A stretch of 64,000 bases of DNA from contig JAESIW010000115.1 of the NCBI GenBank assembly GCA_016802295.1, positions 1,350,402 through 1,414,401 on the forward strand, written 5' to 3'. The notes under the pieces are model-generated. The model was not told where the DNA came from. It did not search any database and saw only the letters and a list, made by a program, of their open reading frames with translations. The stretch comes from Brachionus rotundiformis. Its lineage: Eukaryota > Rotifera > Eurotatoria > Ploima > Brachionidae. Both the position numbers and the translations under genes were made by a program. Positions 10,044 through 22,881 of the stretch are shown one piece after another (within the stretch, counting starts at the first letter, position 1; each line of letters starts with the position of its first letter).

Positions 10044-10336
10044 TTAAATTAAGTGTTAATTTCTGAGTAGTTGTCGTGTTTTTTTAAGATCAAAAAATCA
10101 CTAATTAATTATGCAACTTTATTTTTTTTTAATTTTTTGCCATATGCATCAAGTGGTTTTACAATTAAGTATTTGAATAACCAAATATGTGAATAACAAA
10201 TATTACTTGACTAATTTGGATTACCTAATCTTGAATGCTACTTAATTGTTAAAAAATGTTTTTTTAATTAATTAATTTCATCTTTGCTATAAATGAAGAG
10301 TTTGTTTAATTTAATTTATGTTCTTGCTTACAAAAA

Positions 10337-10801
10337 ATGAAATTAATCCAACAAATAAAATCCAAATTTACCAGAACCTCTTTTGAAAAATTGTCATCAA
10401 CTGAAGTACAATATCAATGGTACCAGAAAAATTTTACCAGAATTGATGCAGAGGAATTTTTAGATAATTTTGAAATTGGTGGTTTTGTAGTAAGACAGAG
10501 TCAATCAGTTGCAAATGCCTTCACTTTGTCAGTAAAAGTGCCTGTGTATGTAAGCGCCAAAAAAGTGTGCCATTATATCATTGTACCAAATAAAAATAAA
10601 GTTAAAATAAAAGGATATGACCAAAAAGAGTTCAGAAATATTGAAGAATTGATAACATACTGTTCTAATATTTGTATTTTGCCTGTGAAACTAGACATAG
10701 AATTCTATGAGTCAAAAATTCACCGTCAATGTGTTCGATCAACATCGTTAGAATCAATTTTAAGCAAAAATTCAGATTTTTGTTATCTTGATGAATTATA
10801 A
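10337..10801 (+). CDS. Small SH2-domain protein
   Basis: 154 residues, one exon. An SH2 domain fills about 27-122: WYQKN, then GGFVVRQS (Arg53 is the phosphotyrosine-binding βB5 arginine), AFTLSVK, CHYII (His79, βD4) and LPVKL. There is no kinase, SH3 or other domain. The tail (123-154) is short and polar. Such SH2-only proteins act as adaptors or competitors in tyrosine-kinase signalling; the partner cannot be read from the sequence. It lies 293 bases from thymidylate kinase in divergent orientation, so the two could share a promoter region. Confidence 0.85.
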   Translation: MKLIQQIKSKFTRTSFEKLSSTEVQYQWYQKNFTRIDAEEFLDNFEIGGFVVRQSQSVANAFTLSVKVPVYVSAKKVCHYIIVPNKNKVKIKGYDQKEFRNIEELITYCSNICILPVKLDIEFYESKIHRQCVRSTSLESILSKNSDFCYLDEL

Positions 10802-11191
10802 AATATTAATATTTATTTTTTAAGCTTAATTTTTAAAAGTTTTTTATAAAACCAAGTCTTTAGTCAATTAAATGTTTTTTTATGATCAAATTTTTTTTTA
10901 AATTGTATTTTTCCAGTATATTATAAAAATTAATCTTAAAAAATTTTAATAAAGAAAAATAAAATTTAATAAAACTTTATTGAAAAAAAATAAAATTATT
11001 GCCTTGTTTAACTCTTAAATATAAGTTAAAATTTTAAAATTTACATGTATTAAAACTGAAGGGAAAAATTTTAAATTTTAGGTTTGAGTACATGTACTGG
11101 CACTAAATATTTATATTTAGTTTAAAAATATTCTTCCTTACAGATAAATTAAAATTAAAATCTTTAAAAAAATTTTTAAACTGAAACATTT
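10802..11191. other. Intergenic, AT-rich
   Basis: The 3' flank of the SH2 gene, with AATAAA-like words at about 10950-10975. No gene seen. Confidence 0.4.
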
Positions 11192-11200
11192 GGTATTCTT

Positions 11201-11544
11201 GGGGCTGTGAAGTTCATTTCAATTCGATCGTTTCAATTCAGAAAAATTTGAATAACTTTTTTACTAAAAGGAATAATTTAGTTCTGTAAAATGTTTAATG
11301 TTTAAGCAACTTTGCTTAATCCGAAAAATAAATGTCTGCAAAAACTCTGCAAAGTAAGTGCACAATTTATTTGAATATTTTCTAATGGCGTGCAAAGTGC
11401 ATAAAATTGCAGAGTATTTTGCAGACTTAAATTACTGAATTAAACAAATTTGCTTATAATTGAGCATTTTATAGAACTAAATTATCTCTTTTAGTAAGAT
11501 TTTCTGAATTGAAATGATCGAATTGAAACTAACTTCACAACCCC
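11201..11544. mobile_element. Fold-back MITE, Mutator type, copy 1 (344 bp)
   Basis: The element runs from GGGGCTGTGAAGTT to AACTTCACAACCCC. Its two arms of about 165 bp are near-complete inverted repeats of each other. The 9-bp word GGTATTCTT lies directly on both sides (11192-11200 and 11545-11553). A 9-bp target duplication with long terminal inverted repeats is typical of Mutator-like (MULE) elements. No coding capacity. A second copy in the opposite orientation is at 48752-49107. Confidence 0.9.
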
Positions 11545-11553
11545 GGTATTCTT

Positions 11554-12050
11554 TAAAAACAACACCGGTCAAAAAAGCAAAAAAACAGCACCTTGTGTAA
11601 ATCACATTAAATATTATGAAACATCTTTTTTTTCATACATTTATGTCTATTGACCTTAATACATATATAAATTCATTTCTTATGAAGAAAAATTTTGCCA
11701 TTAAAGTTAATTTTCAATTTAAAAAATTAACTACTAAAACACTCTGATAACTTCATAGACTTCATACACCTTAAAGATGAAGATATTTTTGAATAGATCA
11801 TAAAAATATCTACTAGAATATGCATTTTCTTTTATTAAAATAATCTTAATTTTACCAAGAAATTCAAAGAAACATTTTTTCAAGAAACAACTTAATTTTC
11901 TTGGCATTTTTTTTTCTGTGGCAAAAAGATTACTACATGAGGTTTTCGACCCCGATAAATTTGAAATTATGGTTAGATTTTCCATTTTTAAATCAGTTTA
12001 GAATTTGAGTTTTTGTCAAATATATTTTTTAATTGACTGAATTACTATAA
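11554..12050. other. Intergenic, AT-rich
   Basis: Lies between two transposons. A minus-strand frame of 83 residues (11734-11985) has no recognisable domain and low-complexity composition. I do not call a gene. Confidence 0.4.
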
Positions 12051-12052
12051 TA

Positions 12053-13408
12053 CAGTACTGCAAAAAAGTTTAGACGCACAAGTTTTTTTCATAAGTTTAA
12101 TAAAAAAATTAAGTTTTGTTTTAGAAATATACAAAATAAAAATCAGTTTTTAATTAAACCAACTCTGCCCTTCAAATTGATATAAAATATATGATAATTC
12201 GATTTTAAACTTATCTGAAAAATTGAAATTAAATAAAAGCCATAAAAATGTGAGTCAAAAATTTTTGCACAAAAGCTTAGACGCACATCATTAATCTCTT
12301 ATTAGAAATCGATTAATTAGATTTAACTAATTGGTAAATATCTTAATTTAAAGATTATGCAATAAGTGTTAGATTCATATATGAAAAATTGCTATAAAAC
12401 TTTTTTCTCACTGTCTGTGACATTATTAATTACACCCCGAAGATATTACCAATCTTGGTAAAAAAAATGGGTAAAAAACGTTACCAATGAAGTTAGATGT
12501 CAGATAATTGGTCTACTAAAAGATAAGACCAAAAGTAATAGGGAAATAGCAAAATTAGTAGGAGTATCAGAAAAATGTGTGAGAACAACAAGAAAAAATA
12601 TTGATATCTATGGCACCCCAAAGGAATCAACAAGGCCTGGGAAAAAGGTTAAGAAAAGAAAAATACGACACAAGATTTATTGTACCAACTCTACAAGGTG
12701 GTGGTGGATCCGTAGGAATATGGGGATGTATCAGCACTAAAGGTACAGGATGCTATCGTATATATGAAGGGCGAATTAATCAATATAAGGAAACGTTAGA
12801 AAATGAATTTATGGCATCTGTTGATATTTTTTAACAAAGAGATGATCCTTGGTTTTTCAACAGGATGGGGCTCCAGTACATAGAGCAAAGCTAATTAAAG
12901 AGTGGTTTGATCAGAATAATATTGCCCTGTTGCCAAGGTGTGCTAGATCATCTGATCTTAATCCTATTGAGAACTTATGGTGATATATTGATGCAAAATT
13001 GGTAGAAACAAAGTTGACCTCAATCGAGCACTTAAAATTGACTCTTCTGAAGGAATGGTTAAATGTACCTGATGAGTATGTGAAAAAATTAATTGAATCA
13101 ATGCCAAAACGTATCCGTGCTTGTTATGATGCAAAAGGTGGCCATTTCAAATACTAAAAATTAGCATGCATCTAAACTTTTGTGCAACTTTTTTTTCCCT
13201 AAATTTTATCACTATTTTTTCTTAATTAATATAATCAGCCTTTTTTTTCTGACTAGTTTTTTTTTGCATTTATATTTAATTAATTATGTTAATTAATAAA
13301 TTAATAAAACAGAAATACCCTTACTAGCCTTCTATTTTGTAAATAATTGACACATAATTAATTTGTTTAAAAAAAATGCTTATGCTTCTAAACTTTTGTG
13401 CAATACTG
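12053..13408 (+). mobile_element. Tc1-type transposon with IR/DR ends, inactivated
   Basis: The ends are CAGTACTGCAAAAAAGTTTA and its imperfect complement, flanked by TA (12051-12052 and 13409-13410), the Tc1/mariner target. Each end carries a second inner copy of the motif (about 12265-12287 and 13167-13187), giving the IR/DR arrangement of about 215-bp inverted repeats known from Sleeping Beauty-like elements. The interior (about 12490-13155) encodes pieces of a DD34E transposase: a helix-turn-helix start (REIAKLVGVS), then GGGGSVGIWGCIS, QDGAPVH and SSDLNPIENLW. The first catalytic region is deleted, at least one frameshift occurs near 12835, and TGA follows ENLW. The copy cannot encode an active enzyme. 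Confidence 0.93.
12488..13157 (+). pseudogene. Broken Tc1 transposase (DD34E)
   Basis: The N-terminal DNA-binding half runs straight into the VPTLQGGGGS block, so the segment with the first catalytic aspartate is missing. The second aspartate (QDGAP) and the final glutamate (DLNPIE) remain, with 34 residues between them. The frame shifts between the two halves, and an early stop near 12504 also interrupts the start. Confidence 0.88.
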
Positions 13409-13410
13409 TA

Positions 13411-16400
13411 CAAATCTAATATGCTAGTCAAAATTTTTAGAAATTTTATTTCATATTAATTTTTTGTAATTTACTTTAAAAGTTTTCATTTCATTTAATT
13501 TTATAAATGAATAATTTAGATACAAATATAGCATATATGGTAAGCTTTAGTTTAATATCTTGCTATACTTTGTAACTTCGCAACCTTAAATGCAACTCTG
13601 ACACTAACAGAAAACGCCACTGCTAAAAAATCTAAAAATATTACTAACTTTGAGCACATGTTCTCAGATCGTTTCTCGAGGTTTGCATCCAGATTAATTT
13701 AGATAATTGCGGAACTAAATTAAATATTTTTTTGGAAATAAGGATTGTTACTTATTATTTAATTTTGATTTGAAATCTTAAAAAAATATTAGGGCTACGA
13801 TAGCTCTTTTTCTCAACCAAAAACTTAATTTTTCGGGTTGTGAAGCTGTCAATTCGAATGAGAAAATACTTTTTTTGCAACGACATTAATTTTATAGAGA
13901 GAGAAAATATATGTGGGAAAATTGAAATATCAATCAAATATTACTTCAACCGGATCAAATTACTAACTTTAATATTATTGATCATTTAATATTATTGATC
14001 GTACTTCAGCCTATTTAGTTTTTTCCATTATAAATCCAACCAAAGTTACATTTTTAGAGTACAAAAATTCGGCCGCCCCAGAATAACGAACACCTTGCGA
14101 CATATATTCAAAAAAAAAACTCTTGGAACCATTAATTTCTTGATATTCAAGTATCTAATTATACGATGTTGTCTGCAATACAGAATTGTTGAAATTGAAG
14201 GTACTCATAATTTTTTTTAATCATAAAATCTATATTCTTTTTTTGCGCCGTTTTTTAAAAGATCATTCTTTTTTCTTTAGAAAGGTTAAATAAATCTGAG
14301 AATTTTAATGTTTTTATGTTACATTTAATGTTTAACACAATGTTTTGATTTTAAAATTAAGAATCAGGTTTAAAACAACATTCGAAAGAAAAACTTTTTT
14401 CAATCGATATTGATTACAATTATTGTAAAAAAATATTCAATAAAATAGATGTTAACGTCAAAGGTTCATTACAACTTCGGACTTTAATAAAAAAATAACT
14501 TTATGTCCGGACTAGGACTTTAAGCTGGGACTATTAAACAACTCTTATTAAGTTTTATATAAGACATTTAAAGCACAAAAGATTCAACATGACTTTTTCC
14601 AATTTTTAATCGTTCTAGTCCAAATTATTTATATGAAATGAGCATGAACTTTCTTTTTCAGCTTTAAAAACGAGTAAATTTTTCAAAATAAATCTGGGGA
14701 TGCATTTCTTGTAGAGCAACTGAAATATGCAACACTTATACAGCACGAAATCTCAACCCAATTGTCAACTTTGTATCCATTTTTTTTGTATCTTTTTTGG
14801 AATTTTTTTGATGTTTTTTGTTTTTATATTTTTGCACTGATTTCAGATAATGGTTTAAAAAAGCTTCTTTTTTTTTCTACCCGCCTTTTACATAGGTAAA
14901 AACAATCTTTTTGTTCACGAATAAAAATATTTCTAAACTTTGGATATTTAATAGGAAAGATTTTTCTAAAAGTTAACATAAATTTTGAATAATAGGATTA
15001 TCGTAAATCTTTTAGAATGAATTTTAAAATTTTATCATCTTAAAATTAATCAAAAAGATGAGTTGAATGCAAAGGTTAAGGTGATCATCTAACTTAATTT
15101 ATGGCAACATTTTTTAATCATAATTATTTCGAAATGTTTAAAATATTCAACCCTTTTTAAATTATATTTTAGTTTTAGATAATTATTAATTTAACAATAA
15201 GCGTTTGTTAAAATATTTGTTAGGATAATAAATTTAAAATTCTTTTATCTTAGTCTTTTTTATTTTATGCATTTTTATAAAATGATTGGAAAATTGTGAG
15301 TTTTTTGAAAAAGAAAAGATTACAAAAAATGTCTTAACATGGAATAATAAATTGGAAAATAAAAAAAAAAGAATTGGATATTTATATTTAAAAAATAATT
15401 CTATTCATGACTACTTTGATTCAAATATTCAAATTGTAAATAGATAAAATTCTTATATTGAATCACGTTAGTATGCCGAATTATTTTAGATTGAGTAAGA
15501 GCATTCGACTAAAATATTTTTCAACAATAATTAATTCAATTTACGGCTAGTTTTGCCAAAATCAATTCTATAAAAAATAACTAAAGTAAATTAAGAACTT
15601 TATTCAATAACTGAATAAATTATATTTGAAATTCAATAGTTTATAATCAATAAATATTTCTTTGACTATTTTGTTTCAAATTATTTATGTAAATTTAATA
15701 ATTTTAATTTATCTCTGCCTGATTAGTATGATATTAGCCTTGAAAACTGTTCTCCCAAATTAATTTTCTATTGATTTTAGTATCGAATTTCTTTGGCACT
15801 CAAGTGTTAATGACCATAAAACTCATGCAAATTTTATGACCATAATTAACCAAAAATAAAATTTCATAAATCAATAAAGGCTCAATAAACTTAGTCAGAC
15901 ATGCAATTTATTTATCCGATAAATTAATCGCCTACAAAGCTCCTCAATTTTTTTTCTAAATCAATAAATTTTTTAATCTAATATGTATCAGCACTTTTCA
16001 TGCAAACTTATCTTTTTTTAAATCCGTATTTTCCTAAGGTATGGGTTGTAGTAGTTCTCTAAATAATCACATTACCAGTCTCAGCTAGTTTACAATCAAT
16101 ACTTCGGCAGGGCAATACCATCTCAAGTGTTGAGCAATTTTTTAGTCATTATTATTTGTTTGGACTAGAACTGGTCACTTATTACATAATAAAAACTTTT
16201 TATTATCTTTTATTATTTAACATAAACAGAAAAAATAGTTTTATAGCATTTGTATTCAAGTTGATATTTATTAGGTGAAAAATTAGAACTAACAATTTTA
16301 TTGAAAAATAAATATTTATTTTAAAATCTGATTCAATTGTAACCTTAGAAATGCATGATATTAAAAAGCCATTTGCCATTTTTAGATATGTTTCCACAGC

Positions 16401-18916
16401 TGTTGAATTTTATTCATTTTTCTTTCTTGGTTGACATTATGTCACCAATTTTGCTGTTTGAAATTTTTTTTTATACATTTTATTTATTTATGCAAAGTCT
16501 AGGACAAGTTAGTGGTCAGCAAGTTCTGAAGAAGAAAAGCTTTTTTTGAAAAAAAGAAGAGTTTTAAGAACTTAATTCAAACAGAATTAAAGAAAGGCTT
16601 TAGACCGGGCTAATTGGGCCCATTAGGTGAAACTATTCTAATTGTTAAACTAAGCCAAAAAGTTTACATTAATATTCTATTATTTGGATCTAAATTTGTA
16701 TATACACAAACCAAAACAATAACTAAGTGGCTTGAAAAAATCTATAACAAAAATGAACATTTTCCAACCATATTAACATTGTATTAAAAGCCATCATCAT
16801 AATTCTAATTATAATAATCGACGCGAAGCTAAGCGGCGATGGGATTTTTATGTATACATAAAAACCATATATTTTCATTAAAATATAAATATATTCATAT
16901 TTTACTAGTATGAACTATGATTTAGGCGATAAGAATACAAGCAATAGTGATTCTAGTTGTCGAAAGTCTACGAATATTCAGAATAACATTATAATTTGTT
17001 TCTATTCTCTTTTTTAAACCATTTATTAAAATTTATACTAAATAGCCTAATAAAAAAGATCAGTGAATAGTTAGCTACCAAAGTTTACTTAGAGATTAAG
17101 CCCAAGTCGAGCTAAATGGCGGAATTTACAGTTTGCCAAAGATAAATCTACAAGCCGTATCCGGATTTTGAGCAAATTTCTACCTTTGAAAAAGCTCCAT
17201 TTCCACTGTGTTAGGCAAATTTCAATATTTGTTTAAAAATAAAACTATTTTAGGTAAGTTAAATCTCAAATATTTGGTAAATTAAAAATAAAAATGTAAA
17301 AATATGGGTGATAGAACAAAATGGGAGATAATCAGTTTATAAATTAAGGTATTCAATGTCTTATGAGTTAAAGAATTCTTATAAAAAATTTTTAAATCTA
17401 TTTTTCTCTTCAAATAAAGATTTTTAAAAGGTTTTAAAGTTAATATTTAAAAGACACATTTTTGCTCTTAATAATTAAAGCTAGACATAATTTAGATGAT
17501 ATTTTTTTAATAAATCAGTTTCAAGTTTTTGAATAAAAAGCTAAGAAAAACTTTTAAATTATTTATTTAATGGCAGATAATTAAAATTTTAAAGTTTAAA
17601 CGCAATTAGTGCCAAAAAAGCAGCTGATTCTGAATGTGTTTGTTTTACATTCCATTTGTTTCAGATAAACAAGACCATTTCGGTTTTATTAAGTATCAAT
17701 TTGAATAAAGGATATTAAGATCAAATGATTTATTTGGATAAATCAATATGGCCTGAATAGTTCCCAAAGTTTTAAGTCATATTGTCTCGAAACAAGTTTT
17801 TGATAGAATATATTTTTTATTTTTGCGTTAATAATTTAAGTAGAGGTTTTATTTATGGTTAAATTTGGTCGTTCAAATTTTAATTAAAAACTAAAATAAA
17901 TTGCGTAACTAGTCCTAAGCAAGCTTATATATTTTAGATTATTGCCTTTTTTGTATTTTTTGTTTTAATTAAAAAGAAATTTATTAGCTGAGTGAGAACA
18001 AAAGTATTATAAAAACTAAATCTTATGTAATCTCCGATAATATTAAAAGCTTTTAACTTTTAATTTTAATTTATAAGTTTATTTTAACAAGGAACTTATT
18101 AGCTATTCTGATAAATTAATTTAATAGGAAAAAAGTTTATGTTTGATTTGATTGTTTGCTTTACTACACAAACACTTTGTTCACCTGTAGTTACACTATT
18201 GCGTCTTGAGTTTCATGAATTTTGCTCACAACTCCATCTAAAATAGGTCATATTATTTTAAATTAGGTCCAAATTTATAAAGATAACGCCCATAAATTGT
18301 TTTTTAAGTGTTGAATTTTAAATCTTAACTTTAATTATTCAAGTTTAATTTAAAAGAGATTTTTATTTTCCAAAAAAAACCAAAAAACAAAAGCAATAAA
18401 CCATTGAATGATCGAATAAGGATTTTGTTTTTTTTTAAGTGTTTTGATTTTATTTTAGCTATAAATTTAATTATTTTTCATTTTTTTTTATTTCAAATAT
18501 TCCTGATAAACACAAGAAAATATTTTTGTTTTTTTTTTATCAGAATGGTTTCGTATGGTTGTTCTGGTCATGCCAAATTTTGGTGCTTTTTTTTTTAATT
18601 TTTCTCAAACTAGATTTTTCCCAAATAGTTAGTTTTCATTAAGTCTATTAAATCAAAATAATTTTTAAAAAGGACCCTATAAATTCCTAGAGCGCAATAA
18701 AACTCTTTCTTTAATATTAAAAATTTTAATTATTGTCACATTTTTAGAAGTGTTATTTTTTATATTCCAACACCGAAAGCATATAAAAATATATTGTTTA
18801 AAAATTTTAATAAAAAAATCATTATAAAATGTTTGTTTAAAATAAAAAATTACAATATTTAAACTTTATTCAAATTGTTAACGATTCCTCTCCAAAAGTT
18901 GACTTAAAAACTCAAA
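13411..18916. other. Gene-poor AT-rich stretch of 5.5 kb
   Basis: I could not recognise any exon here on either strand; open frames are short (60-64 residues) and of low complexity. A perfect 20-bp palindrome lies at about 16848-16867. GC-richer spots at about 14070-14100 and 16600-16640 show no coding signal. Part of this could be promoter or an unrecognised 5' exon of the MAP4K gene. Confidence 0.5.
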
Positions 18917-21900
18917 ATGAACTTGAATGCGAACTCGGCACTTGACGACATCGATTTGGCTTCATTGAAGGACCCGGCTGGCATATTCGATCTAATTGAA
19001 GTTGTTGGCAATGGTACCTATGGACAAGTTTACAAAGGCAGGCACACAAAGACCGGTCAATTGGCCGCCATTAAGGTCATGGATGTCACTGAAGAAGAGG
19101 AAGAAGAAATTAAATTAGAAATAAATGTTTTAAAAAAGTTCTCTCACCATAGAAACATTGCAACATATTATGGCGCTTTTATAAAAAAAGCAGCCGGTCG
19201 TAACGAGAACGACCAGTTGTGGCTTGTGATGGAGTTTTGCGGTGCTGGTTCAGTGACCGATTTGGTCAAATCTTCAAAAAATAATTTTCTCAAAGAAGAA
19301 TGGATTGCCTACATTTGTAGGGAGATTTTGCGCGGTTTGGCGCATCTGCACGCCAATAAGGTAATACACAGGGACATAAAAGGCCAAAATGTGCTGCTTA
19401 CAGACAACTCGGATGTGAAATTGGTCGACTTTGGAGTATCTGCTCAGCTTGATAGAACTATTGGCCGGCGAAATACATTTATTGGAGTAATTTAGAAAAA
19501 AAATGATATAATTGAAAAAATTTATTAATTTTTTTTTAATTTAGACTCCATATTGGATGGCGCCAGAGGTGATTGCATGTGATGAGAACCCAGATGCTAC
19601 TTATGATAATCGCAGTGACTTATGGTCTCTGGGAATAACAGCTATAGAAATGGCCGAGGGTCAGCCTCCTCTATGCGATATGCACCCAATGAGAGCTCTT
19701 TTTTTGATCCCTAGAAACGCTGCACCAAGACTTAAATCAAAAAAGTGGTCTAAAAAATTCCACTCATTTGTAGAACAATGTTTGGTCAAAGATTACCATT
19801 CAAGACCAAGTACTGAACAACTTCTAAAGCATCCATTCATCAGAGATCAGCCCCAAGAGAGACAAGTCAGAATTCAGATTAAGGACTACATGGATAGAAT
19901 GAAAAAAACTCGCCGACAGGAGAAAGAAAACGAAGCTGCGGCATCAGCTGCCATGGCTGCCGCAATAGCTGCCCAAGCTCATGGTCAACCGCCACCGAAG
20001 CCTCAAATGTCCAAACAAGACGAAAGCGATGAAGATGACGACGAGGACGGCTTCAAAAACGAGGCCGAACTATTGACCCAAAAGAATACTCGCGACGATG
20101 ACACTCTGCGAAATAATTTCCACAAGTTGCAAATTGGTTCAGCCTCTGCGGCAAATAATAAGAACATTTCCGCATTTATTGAAGCTAAAAATCAAAAAAA
20201 TAATTTTCCTGTCCAGCATAGACCATCTTTTATCAGCAATCCTCAGCACCATCATCATCAACACTTCCAAAATCCAATATCAGCATTTCAGCCTATTGGC
20301 AACGGAAACTTGTCCGAATTTCAACCACGTCAACTTAGATCATCCAATGTGCCAGTGCACCATCACCAACCAGTTGCTTTTAATCAAATATCAGCTCCAA
20401 TTTGCCAACCTTCAGCTGGAATGTCCGCCATTTCAATCAATCAACATCCTATTACTTCTAGTCAATCGTTTTCATCCCAGTTCAAGCCTGAACCAAGCAA
20501 TAGGACAAGTTTTATTGGCAGAAATGCGAATATGGATCGAAAACCTGAAGAACTAGATGCAGTTGCCAATGAGCTTTTAAGCGAGTTTGTTCTCAAAAAA
20601 GCGGAACCACAGAAAACTTCAAACGGGAATGGAAATGGTTCAGTGTCCAATTCTATTCAAGCGCCTGCTATTTCTTTATCTCCTCTTTCCTCTTCTTCTT
20701 CAGAATCATCCCGCTCTCGGTCATCATCTTCATCGTCTTCTACTGGAAGCGAAAAAGAAAACACTGAAGATATATTGAACAATATTGAGGAAGATTTAGA
20801 TGACGATGATTTAATCACCAATACTGACCAACAAGTCCAATCCAAGCTTAACGAAATAAACACTCAGGCAAACAATTTTGTCTCTTTGTCAAATAAGAGT
20901 GGCACATTGATAATTCGAAGGGATAATTCTACCAAATCGAATATTCCATTGCCAAACATATCTCCTACACATAATCCACAAGTTCCGGCTTCATTTGTGT
21001 CCTATAATCCAATGAATTCCAAGTCTGTCATTGAATCTATTCAAACAAATGGCTTGAATTCGAATTTTAGTTCTGGTGTTGGAGGAGCTATGGTACAACC
21101 AATAAATGAACCACAAATTAGAAAAAATAGCCAAGTATTTTCACAAAAACTATTTTATTTCTAATTTTCAAAATATTTATTTATTAGATAAATGTAAATG
21201 TAACCCCTAATCCGGCAGATGGTCAAAATGACGCGCCAGAAATACGGAAATACCGAAAAAAATTCAATTCAGATATTTTGTGTGCCAATTTATGGGGTAT
21301 TGAAAGTTTTTATTTCTTTAATAATCTAATTAATAATTAAAAAAAATTAAGAATGCATTTATTTTTATTTTTTCTTTAAATTTTAAGTGTTTCTCAAGAC
21401 CAAATTTTTAAAAAATTGGTCAAAATATTTTGATAGCATATTTTTGACCAAAAATGACTTAACTTAAGAAAGATTTCATATAAATAATCTTCTTTTTGGT
21501 TTATTTTTCTTCTGTGCCAAAAAATAAATTACATTTATAAAAATAGTTTGGCAAACAAATGACTTTTAAATATTCAAAATTTTTCGATTTCTTTTATGAG
21601 TGCATTCGATAGCTTTCCAAAATTATACTGCTTAAGTAAATTGAAAATTGTATAAAAAATCGTAGCTAATATACTGTTTTTTTCAATAAAAAAATACACT
21701 ATTTTTAAAAAGACATTGTCACTATTTATTTTAATTAGAAATCAAGTGAAAAATTTTTTAAAAACTAAAATAACATTAAGATATAAAGAAAAATCATTTA
21801 AAAGGTTTTAGCTTTCCAATTTTTTTAAATTCTCCAAAAAAATTTATTTTCTAAAATTTAAGTCATGACTTTTAATTTAATAACATTTTTTAAATAAACT

Positions 21901-22881
21901 TTCTTATTTTTTACAGGCGTCAATCTATTAATTGGTACAGAAAATTCCCTAATGCTTCTTGATCGCAGTGGACAGGGCAAAGTCTATCCACTAATAAACA
22001 GACGTAGATTCCAACAATTGGACGTTCTTGAAAGCATTAATATTCTAGTGACTATTTCTGGCAAAAAAAACAAGATACGCGTCTACTATCTGAGTTGGTT
22101 GAAGAATAAAATAGTTAAAACAAACACAGTAAAAATTTAATTTTAATTTAAAATAAATTATTTAATTAGTATTTGTATTAAGAGTGAGAAAAAGCCCGGC
22201 TACGTGAACGTAGGCGAACTGGAGGGTTGTGTTCACTTTAAAATAGTCCAGTTCGATAAGATAAAGTTTTTGGTTGTTGGCTTAAAAGACAGCATAGAGG
22301 TTTATGCATGGGCCCAAAAGCCTTATTGTAAATTCATGGCATTCAAGTCATTTCCAAACCTTCAACATAAGCCATTGCTAGTCGATTTGTCAATAGAAGA
22401 GGACACTCGAATGAAAGTTCTCTATGGATCAAACATTGGCTTTCATGCCATTGATTTGGACTCCGGAAATGTCTTCGACATTTACATACCGAGAGTTTCG
22501 CCTACAGACGTGTTCATCCAGCCTCATACAATCGTGGTTTTGCCCAATAGTCGAGGCATGCATTTGCTATTGTGCTACAACAACGAAGGAGTTTATGTTG
22601 ACACAAATGGTAAAATGATTAAAAATATAGTTTTACAATGGGGTGAATTGCCCTCTTCGGTGACATGTTGCTCAAATGGTCAGTTAATGGGCTGGGGTAG
22701 TAAAGCAATTGAGATCCGTAATGTCGAAACTGGACAGCTAGATGGAGTTTTTATGCATAAAAGAGTGCAGAAGTTAAAGTTTTTGTGTGAACGAAATGAT
22801 AAGGTCTTCTTTTCATCGGTAAAGTCCGGCGCCTCATGTCAAATATATTTTATGACTTTAAACAAACTATCAAATTGGTGA
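18917..22881 (+). CDS. Misshapen/TNIK/MIG-15-type MAP4K (GCK-IV kinase with CNH domain)
   Basis: Five exons: 18917-19486, 19545-21134, 21188-21296, 21917-22128, 22183-22881, joining in frame to 1059 residues. Introns are 58, 53, 620 and 54 nt. The kinase (about 24-300) has GNGTYGQVYK, AAIK (Lys53), HRDIKGQN (Asp153), DFG (171-173) and the GCK activation loop TFIGTPYWMAPEV. A disordered middle rich in Gln, His, Ser and Asn follows; the long coiled coil usual in vertebrate TNIK/MAP4K4 is nearly absent (a short Lys/Arg/Ala-rich stretch only). Exon 3 starts the conserved INVNVTPNP and APEIRKYRKKFNSDIL text, leading into the citron-homology domain (about 770-1055) with LLDRSGQGKVYPLINRRRF and HKRVQKLKFLCERNDKVFF. 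The family acts upstream of JNK and in cytoskeletal control. The third exon was found by homology and splice phase. Confidence 0.93.

Noticed and set aside
11734..11985. Minus-strand 83-residue frame
   Set aside because: No domain, no splice context, and composition expected from AT-rich non-coding DNA.
16848..16867. Perfect 20-bp palindrome
   Set aside because: It is AT-rich and isolated, with no associated element or gene; likely chance.
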